The position numbers and the translations under genes are program-made. Below the pieces are notes generated by a model, which saw only the letters and a program-made list of their open reading frames with translations, was not told where the DNA came from and searched no databases. Of a stretch of DNA of 64,000 nucleotides, positions 58,747 to 64,000 are shown in pieces. Positions within the stretch are counted from its first letter, which is position 1; every line of letters starts with the position of its first letter. This DNA is from an uncultured Saprospiraceae bacterium. GTDB lineage: Bacteria; Bacteroidota; Bacteroidia; Chitinophagales; Saprospiraceae. Location: NCBI GenBank assembly GCA_938001865.1, contig CALLAW010000048.1, positions 47,783 to 111,782 on the forward strand. Reading direction: 5' to 3'.

Positions 58747-59537
58747 TGGTGTAATTCTGCCTCGTCACCCCATCGAGGGGATTCCTCACCAGTCGCTGTA
58801 ATATGGCGTTCGTACAGTCAGTTGCTACATCTATGTCGCCAGAGTGCTTCCCTCCTTTCACTACGTTTCAGTCAGTCCAGTACTCACAGGACATGCATCT
58901 TCGTTCCTCAGCCACATAACCTTTGTCACCATAACTGTTGGCTGCCTTCCTTCCCTCACACGTGGCTTTCCTAGTCTGAGACCACTACAGCTTACGTTCA
59001 TTCATACGAGCGGAGCTCTCCATCTTTCACTACAGCACATTGCATTTGTAGAGGTCACAGCCTATCGCCACTTATTTTTGGCGGTCCGCTCTACCCTCTG
59101 CGGCTTCACTGCCCTTACGGCGATTTCTCTTTATAGTTTACCACCTCTGGTGGTACGTATTCAATCACATCGCCTACTGGTCAGCTTGCTCCCCTCTCGC
59201 CCTATGAATTATTTAAGCATTAAGTAATATGCTTTCATAGGGTTCTTTGCTATCCGCTCGTCAATCGCTACGTTTCACCAGTCGCCTTCCTACGGTCGTT
59301 GTCTGGCTGTCACTACTCATTCCTCTTTGCACCGTTCGGGTATGCCAGTCCAGGTACAAGCCTGTCCTAGTGCATCCCCTACCTTGAGGGCTACCGCCTT
59401 TTGACCGCAGCAGCCAGTACAAGTCGTCATTTCGGTTCCGTTACTCTCCACCTTCACTCCTTTGTAGCACTGTCTTGGGATTACAGCGAATAAACCATGT
59501 GATCACCAATTAGTATCTTTATAGCAAAATTTGAATT
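58747..59537. other. 791-bp stretch without convincing gene, CT-rich on + strand, with several hairpins
   Basis: Base composition (pyrimidine-rich plus strand, more GC) is unlike the AT-rich neighbours. A 127-codon frame at 58844-59227 has no recognisable features. Perfect inverted repeats: 58768-58780 (CCCC/GGGG), 59066-59083 (CGCCA/TGGCG), 59139-59155 (TACCACC/GGTGGTA), and 59200-59242 (CCCTATGAA/TTCATAGGG with an inner AGCAT/ATGCT). It may encode a structured RNA, perhaps on the minus strand, or be a degraded element. Confidence 0.5.
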
Positions 59538-59798
59538 ATGGCACGTGAATGGACAAAAACATATAAGGTAACACATGACAAAGGAAATTTCCAAATTTAT
59601 GTTTCCAAGCATGGATCGAATGATTTCATTGCTGCCATCAGCTATTATACTACACAGGGAATATGGACAGCAAACGATCTAGAAATTACTTCCAAAGCAG
59701 AACACTTTGTTGGGAATGGAGAAAAAGCAGTATATGACACAGCTATTGCTTGGATGGAAGAAAATCTGCCAGGTAATTACAAAATAGAATTATCATAA
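59538..59798 (+). CDS. Small protein of unknown function
   Basis: 86 aa (MAREWTKTYKVTHDKGNFQIY ... IELS). It appears soluble, beta-rich at the N-terminus with a helical end (EKAVYDTAIAWMEENLP). No family was recognised. It stands alone after the 791-bp non-coding stretch. Confidence 0.6.
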   Translation: MAREWTKTYKVTHDKGNFQIYVSKHGSNDFIAAISYYTTQGIWTANDLEITSKAEHFVGNGEKAVYDTAIAWMEENLPGNYKIELS

Positions 59799-59893
59799 AT
59801 TAGTTGATAAATACCATAGGCAATAGTAGGCCACGTCAGTATTAAGTCAAGGTCTACCACCCACTATGCCTCACTAGCACTCTCGTTCCTCGA

Positions 59894-59906
59894 GCGATCC
59901 ACCTTG
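59894..59906 (+). repeat. Copy 1 of 13-bp repeat GCGATCCACCTTG
   Basis: Identical to 61109-61121. Both copies sit in short CT-rich non-coding segments of the accessory zone and are followed by related TAA(A/G)TA-TTCC sequences. Confidence 0.6.
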
Positions 59907-59984
59907 TCTAAATACTTCCTTACTGCCTTTTTGGTGCCTACGCTTTTCATCACCCAGCTCTCTGTATTCGAGCTGTGTTAAACA

Positions 59985-60023
59985 TTGCAGCATTGCATAC
60001 CTTGCAAACTTTGCAACATTGCA
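59985..60023 (+). repeat. Five TTGCA units spaced 8-9 bp (iteron-like)
   Basis: TTGCA begins at 59985, 59993, 60002, 60011 and 60019, usually in the context (A/T)TTGCA(A/G). They lie just after a CAGCTC/GAGCTG hairpin (59955-59975) and before a terminator. Confidence 0.55.
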
Positions 60024-60030
60024 GAAACTA

Positions 60031-60062
60031 AAAAAGCCCTCTCATCACTGAGAAGGCTTTCA
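60031..60062 (-). terminator. Bidirectional rho-independent terminator
   Basis: AAAGCCCTCTCA (60033-60044) pairs with TGAGAAGGCTTT (60049-60060) in 11 of 12 positions with a TCAC loop. It lies 24 bp beyond the stop of the minus-strand gene; the A-run on the plus strand gives its T-run. Confidence 0.75.
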
Positions 60063-60085
60063 TTCAATCATATCCAGTATGGCTT

Positions 60086-60889
60086 CTAAAAGATCTGATT
60101 TACTTTCATTGCATTTCCTTGAGAAAGCAAGTAGAAGTTTCCATTTACTTCTTGGTAAAATTCCACAGCGATCACGTGAACTACACTAACATCAGGTGTA
60201 AGTGTCACATCATCAGGAAGGGCTAAAGGAAGTGTAAGGGCAGGTATTGCCTCATCTATCTTGCCTTCTGTCATCTTACTAATTACAGCAATCTCATTCA
60301 ATCCATCTTCCTTAGGTTGATAAGTACCAGTATCAGAATTATATTCAAAATCTGACATCACACTCAAGGCATTTACTAAGCTAAAGTGAGTAGCTCCAGA
60401 AGGTGCTTTGAGATTATCAATAGGGAGCATCCCTTCCGCTTTTACCTCAATTGACTTTCTATCAGCAGCAACAACAGTTTCATATTGAAATCTAACTACA
60501 GAATCGAATGGAGTGAACTTGTTAAATTCAAAACCTTTTAAATACTGCGAAGCTTGACTGATAAGGATTGCTCTTTTACCTCTAGCTTCAGATCCATCTT
60601 CAAGATTAATCTTCTTCATTATTCCAGTCAGTCTTCCAGTCACTCGACTATCACCAATTGATTTTATAAGTCCAGAGATAGAATTTCTAAAAGATTTACC
60701 CACTAAAGCACATCCTCCAAATTCATTCATATTCTCTCGTGTCCTTGCAAATTCAGGAGCAGTAGCTATCTGTTCTGCAGTAGGTCCACCAGTAAGACCA
60801 GCGAAGTAACCTTTTGATCCTTTGATCTTGAAATGTCTAACATCTCCGATCGTTCCAACATATTTTATATGTCCTTTTTGTCTAGCCAT
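60086..60889 (-). CDS. Conserved Bacteroidota protein of unknown function
   Basis: 267 aa. The N-terminus MARQKGHIKYVGTIGDVRHFK, followed by FARTRENMNEFGGCALVGKSFR and SRVTGRLTGIMKKIN, marks a family I recall as common in Bacteroidota (MARQKGxIKxxGTIGxxxFYK ... RTRENxxEFG), without known role. There is no signal peptide or helix pair. The second half is beta-rich. It is transcribed against its neighbours and ends at a clear terminator. Confidence 0.75.
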   Translation of the reverse strand: MARQKGHIKYVGTIGDVRHFKIKGSKGYFAGLTGGPTAEQIATAPEFARTRENMNEFGGCALVGKSFRNSISGLIKSIGDSRVTGRLTGIMKKINLEDGSEARGKRAILISQASQYLKGFEFNKFTPFDSVVRFQYETVVAADRKSIEVKAEGMLPIDNLKAPSGATHFSLVNALSVMSDFEYNSDTGTYQPKEDGLNEIAVISKMTEGKIDEAIPALTLPLALPDDVTLTPDVSVVHVIAVEFYQEVNGNFYLLSQGNAMKVNQIF

Positions 60890-61207
60890 GTCTTTATAAT
60901 TTATAGCAGTGAAATAATACTACAAATATCAGTCAGAAGCTAAAATCTAACAAACGAGATCTAAAGCAAGTAAAAGCAAAGAGGTGTTAATAAGCATTGG
61001 TGCATTGGAGATTGGGGATTTATCACACATCTTACTATGCATAGGTAGGTCCAGAGATACATATATTCAAGGTCTGGTCTCTGCGAGCCCTGGCACCTCC
61101 TATCGTCGGCGATCCACCTTGCATATAAGTATCTCTTCCCTTAGAAGGCATAGATAGTATGAGTGATCAGCTCATCAGTTATTTATTCATTTCTTATTTC
61201 ATTTATT
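60890..61207. other. 318-bp intergenic region with second 13-bp repeat
   Basis: It holds divergent promoter space for the flanking genes. A short GC/CT-richer block (about 61040-61140) contains GCGATCCACCTTG at 61109-61121, identical to 59894-59906. No open frame of note. Confidence 0.5.
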
Positions 61208-61516
61208 ATGGCTTCAGTATTATTTCAGTTAGGTTATTCTATTCAGCTGTCAGCTCAGGTTAGTGAGTGCTTAGCATTTGATCTTTCGTTTCTTCCATTT
61301 ATTCGGTCTTGTTTATCTCGTCACCAGATTGGTGATTTTGAGGGGCTTTCAGGCTCAGCATTAGAGCATGCTCAGGAGTTAGCTTGTGGAGGTTACAGTG
61401 TCAGTTCAGTATTTGAGTTTACACAGTCGTCCAGTTGCTTACATGGTATGCAGTTACAGTTAGTATCTCCGGTTAGTAGAGATACCACTTTCATTTCATT
61501 TATAGGGGAGCATTAG
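61208..61516 (+). CDS. Small protein, paralogue 1 of a tandem pair
   Basis: 102 aa from the ATG at 61208. It shows QLGYSIQLSAQVSE, FLPFIRSCLSRHQIGDFEGLSGSALEHAQELACGGYSVSSVFEF, which (split after GDF) aligns with the next gene: SRH...GD(F/W), then A.LA.G..(V/L)SV. The end (ISFIGEH) matches WAGEY of paralogue 2. The key Asp/Trp and ITEADRS motif of the broader family are lost or diverged here. Function unknown. Confidence 0.6.
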   Translation: MASVLFQLGYSIQLSAQVSECLAFDLSFLPFIRSCLSRHQIGDFEGLSGSALEHAQELACGGYSVSSVFEFTQSSSCLHGMQLQLVSPVSRDTTFISFIGEH

Positions 61517-61553
61517 TTCCCCTTTTTTTCTTCACTTATATAATTTATACATT

Positions 61554-61856
61554 ATGGTTACTCCAGCAGTACAACTTGGTCAGTTAGTGACTACGGCATC
61601 TATCAGCTCACATATGTCAGCTGATCTATCATTTCATACATTCATCTTCACATCAGTCTCTCGTCATCATGAGGGCGATTGGGGTGAGGTCTGCGAGGAG
61701 GATCGTTTCGTTAATGATCTTGCTCTTACATCTGGCTCTCGATTAGTATCAGTCTACTATTGTAGTTCAGATCACTCTTATGAGAGTGATCGTATCTTTA
61801 TCATTACTGAGGCTGATCGTTCAGTCACTACTGTCTTATGGGCAGGGGAGTATTAG
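61554..61856 (+). CDS. Small plasmid-type conserved protein, paralogue 2
   Basis: 100 aa. Motifs SRHHEGDWGEVCEEDRFVND, ALTSGSRLVSVYY and IFIITEADRSVTTVLWAGEY match a small family found on plasmids and islands (RHxxGDWGxx ... ITEADRSxTTxLLPEEY), sometimes mislabelled as a restriction-methylase subunit. No catalytic role is known. It follows paralogue 1 by 37 bp and is 48 bp before the nuclease gene start. Confidence 0.75.
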   Translation: MVTPAVQLGQLVTTASISSHMSADLSFHTFIFTSVSRHHEGDWGEVCEEDRFVNDLALTSGSRLVSVYYCSSDHSYESDRIFIITEADRSVTTVLWAGEY

Positions 61857-61904
61857 TACCACTCTCTTTCAATTTTGATTTATCTTTACCCCAAATTGAG
61901 AATA

Positions 61905-63578
61905 ATGCCAATAATAACAGGAAATAAAGGATTTGAATTAGTGTGGTTTGATCAGGAGATGAAAGATCACTATATAGAACATATTAGTATTGTACTTAAA
62001 GATCAGTTTGGAGAAGGACCGTTTACCACTAAAGCGGAAACGAGAAAGGTGTTATTCTTTCTCTTTGAAGGATTAGTTATGCAAGCCAAACATACATTGT
62101 CAAGTGAAAGGTCACTTGCCTTTTATCAATATATTCAAATACTACATGAAACATCCAACCAAGTTATAATTGAACATTCGGTTACAGAGATATTTGATGG
62201 CTTTAGTGATACTGATTTTAGCATGTATCGTAGAGTCCTCAAATTCCTAATAGAACAGGCTTGTAATATCCCTCTTGTTCCTGGTGAATCAGTAGAAGTA
62301 GCAAAAGTCAGAGGTATAACAAAACTTGAAGAATTAATCCACATAGGAGATCAACTTTTTGGATTATCAAATTTAATGTCGTCACAAGATCTTATTGAAG
62401 ATGCTGTAGAAATATTTTTCCTAGATGATGGTAGATATGTGATAGATTATAAGCACAATTATAATGAAATACTTGATTTTTGTTCTATAGATAACTCTAG
62501 ATTAAGAGCAGGTGCAATTTATGATGAAAGTGGTTTCAGTGACTTTAACAATGCAACAAAAGATGTTTACGGTGCACAAATTTCTTATCTCCTTACACTT
62601 GTTAAAGGAATGCACCAAAAACAAATAGATGAAGGAGAACCATTTCCTTATGCAAGTTTATTTGATTGGCATTCCTTAGTCGCTAATTTCTCTTCCAATA
62701 CAGAAATTGAATATGACATTGCACATAATTTGATTTCCGGCTTAATTGTAAATGAGGCTACTAAATGTTCCTTCGAAGATTCGATTTCAAAACCCTTTGA
62801 TATTAGAAGGCATTTATTTCGTCCAATAATTCAATGGCAAATTGAAGGCTATGATGCAAATATGGTTTTTGTTGGAGAGTATGGTCTAAGTCAGAGTTTG
62901 AACAGTCTTTCTATTAATGCGATCGGTTGGCAAAAATATCCAGATGAATGGAAGAATGACGACTTTACTTCTTTCGTCTATCGAAAAGATGATGAACGTG
63001 GTGACATACTAGAAGATGCTATTGAAGACATTCTTAAATCGAAGAGTATTATTTATGATCGAAATATAGAATCACTTTATGATAAATCTGGAACTGGCGA
63101 AAATCTAGTACATGATAAGTGTGGTGAAATTGATTTTCTAATAGTAATGGGAAAAACGATATTGCTGACAGATGCAAAGTATCTGTTAGATAAGCATGAT
63201 ATGAATAATTGGAAAGGGGACCAAAATAAATTTGTTACAGATAATAATAACTACAATGACAAGATAGCTAGAAAGAAAGTTTATCTCGAAGCCAGAATGG
63301 ATCGAGTGATTGAGCATTTAGAACACAAAACTGGGAAAACTTTACTGCAAGGGGAAGAATATTCTATTGAATGTTTGTTTATAGTCAATACTCCTACTTT
63401 CTATATGTTCAACTCACGATTTGAAATAATTTGCATTGCTGATTTAGAAATGAAGCTCGAAGGAAATCAGATTTATAAACCAATACAATTTGAAAAAGAT
63501 GGGTACCGTTATTCGATTAGTCACCCGTATTTCACATTAGAAAACCACAAAGTAGAAGCTGTTAAGAAAGATCTTTGA
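61905..63578 (+). CDS. PD-(D/E)XK nuclease-like protein of unknown family
   Basis: 557 aa from the ATG at 61905; a start 30 bp upstream would overlap a -7-like TATCTTTA at 61881-61888. The C-terminal domain (about 360-480) has CGEIDFLIVMGKTILLTDAKYLL: an acidic strand, then D-A-K, the PD-(D/E)XK core. The first ~350 residues are helical and unfamiliar. There is no signal peptide. As the last cargo gene before the right end it is a candidate defence or restriction nuclease, though a host-repair role is possible. Confidence 0.7.
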   Translation: MPIITGNKGFELVWFDQEMKDHYIEHISIVLKDQFGEGPFTTKAETRKVLFFLFEGLVMQAKHTLSSERSLAFYQYIQILHETSNQVIIEHSVTEIFDGFSDTDFSMYRRVLKFLIEQACNIPLVPGESVEVAKVRGITKLEELIHIGDQLFGLSNLMSSQDLIEDAVEIFFLDDGRYVIDYKHNYNEILDFCSIDNSRLRAGAIYDESGFSDFNNATKDVYGAQISYLLTLVKGMHQKQIDEGEPFPYASLFDWHSLVANFSSNTEIEYDIAHNLISGLIVNEATKCSFEDSISKPFDIRRHLFRPIIQWQIEGYDANMVFVGEYGLSQSLNSLSINAIGWQKYPDEWKNDDFTSFVYRKDDERGDILEDAIEDILKSKSIIYDRNIESLYDKSGTGENLVHDKCGEIDFLIVMGKTILLTDAKYLLDKHDMNNWKGDQNKFVTDNNNYNDKIARKKVYLEARMDRVIEHLEHKTGKTLLQGEEYSIECLFIVNTPTFYMFNSRFEIICIADLEMKLEGNQIYKPIQFEKDGYRYSISHPYFTLENHKVEAVKKDL

Positions 63579-63805
63579 AGGTCAATACTTAGTAGGATTT
63601 GGCAATTGTTAAATCTAAATAAAAGAAATTACCTTACAATTATCTTGTTACCCTATACTATACATTTCACCAAATTAAAAGGATTGCTATATTTATCCTA
63701 CCCTTAACCCATAGTGGTCTCACACTAATTTCATAAGGGCGAGAATACGAGCGAAATTAACACAAATTACTTTTTGCTTTTGTACTAGTTTTTTTTGACA
63801 CTATC

Positions 63806-63827
63806 TTGTTGCCCATGTGTTGCCCAA
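63806..63827 (+). repeat. Right arm-type repeat pair TTGTTGCCC-N2-GTGTTGCCCAA
   Basis: TTGTTGCCC (63806-63814) and GTGTTGCCCAA (63817-63827) reproduce the left-end pair at 36341-36362, in the same orientation and with the same 2-bp gap. Confidence 0.7.
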
Positions 63828-63862
63828 TGCCCTAAATATACTGACTATCAGATAGTTCGACT

Positions 63863-63880
63863 TTTTGTATTGGAAAGTAA
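63863..63880 (+). other. attR-like repeat TTTTGTATTGGAAAGTAA
   Basis: 15 of 18 bases agree with the mnmE-end attL, in the same orientation. It lies 36 bp outside the arm pair, a spacing that is reasonable for a tyrosine recombinase attachment site. Confidence 0.6.
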
Positions 63881-64000
63881 GTCAAGATAGAATATTAGAA
63901 TAAACTCAGAGTCGAACTTATGTCGACTAGAATGGAGTAATCTCCAATCAGCAATACTCCTGTTGCATTCTCGAGATGAGCAAGCGAATGACAGTGAAAG

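Larger units (their letters stand above)
36226..63880. mobile_element. Genomic island integrated in the 3' end of mnmE (~27.7 kb)
   Basis: Boundaries are the 18-bp direct repeats at 36226-36243 and 63863-63880 (15 of 18 identical). The content is an integrase, excisionase-like HTH proteins, a VirE-N/DUF3987 protein, defence genes, metal-efflux genes and small unknown genes. No relaxase, coupling protein or type IV secretion gene was found, so it is at most mobilizable. The right end is less certain because the repeat is imperfect and only 120 bp follow it in the window. Confidence 0.75.
63579..64000. other. Right end of the island and flank, no gene seen
   Basis: AT-rich, without a convincing gene. 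It holds the right arm sites (63645-63653 TTGTTACCC; 63806-63827) and the attR-like repeat (63863-63880). The last 120 bp should be host DNA downstream of mnmE; nothing recognisable lies there. Confidence 0.6.

Noticed and set aside
58844..59227. 127-codon open frame in the non-coding block
   Set aside because: Ser/Leu/Thr-rich low-complexity product without domains, in a pyrimidine-rich block; looks like a by-product of composition.
59961..59970. TCTGTATTCG as an internal att core
   Set aside because: Only about 8 bases agree with the mnmE site, within the loop of a hairpin; likely chance.
36839..63578. Self-transmissible conjugative element
   Set aside because: No relaxase, coupling protein or Tra genes in the whole interval.

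Overview
The window looks like chromosomal DNA of a Bacteroidota bacterium, most likely of the Saprospiria/Cytophagia type. Three things point there: type IX secretion (T9SS) sorting domains of both type A and type B, a PorP/SprF-OmpA gene pair, and many promoters with the Bacteroidota -7 box TAnnTTTG. I saw no rRNA or tRNA gene and no CRISPR array.

Bases 1 to about 36.2 kb are ordinary core genome: a truncated Cys-rich T9SS cargo protein, a DMT transporter, TatD, RNase H with a viroplasmin domain, a large FG-GAP/UnbV lipoprotein, an MFS transporter, and a three-gene surface operon (2093-aa type B T9SS adhesin, PorP/SprF, OmpA/PD40). Then come gltX with an unlisted 57-codon gene beside it, a polysaccharide deacetylase, prs, scpA, atpD-atpC, an AAA ATPase behind a six-copy 14-bp tandem repeat, hldD, gcvP, a secreted arylsulfotransferase-like protein, a D15-like barrel, a DUF547 lipoprotein, a glycosyltransferase and mnmE.

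From 36226 to about 63880 lies a genomic island inserted exactly at the 3' end of mnmE. The left junction is the last 18 bases of mnmE, and an imperfect copy (15 of 18) lies at 63863-63880. Paired TTGTTGCCC / GTGTTGCCCAA sites with identical 2-bp spacing occur just inside both ends, probably as recombinase arm sites. The left arm carries a zinc-ribbon/HTH protein, a tyrosine recombinase, an unknown protein translationally coupled to it, two excisionase-like HTH proteins and a VirE-N/DUF3987 protein. No relaxase or conjugation gene is visible.

The cargo has three parts. (1) Defence: an XRE regulator, an Abi_2/AbiF-type HEPN protein preceded by its own promoter and a compact two-hairpin RNA ending at the GTG start codon, and a long prokaryotic Argonaute whose PIWI domain seems to have lost catalytic residues. 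(2) Metal homeostasis: a Fur-family regulator 7 bp after the Argonaute gene, a TonB-dependent receptor, a CDF transporter, a DUF6660-like protein, a CzcA-TolC fusion, CzcB, an isoprenylcysteine methyltransferase-like protein, a P1B ATPase, a MerT-like protein and a VOC protein. (3) A right-hand accessory zone with an unusual 791-bp non-coding stretch, two conserved proteins of unknown function, two tandem paralogous small proteins and a PD-(D/E)XK nuclease-like protein.

The most interesting unit is 42.5-45.7 kb: a HEPN abortive-infection protein with a candidate RNA partner, next to an apparently slicer-dead Argonaute.
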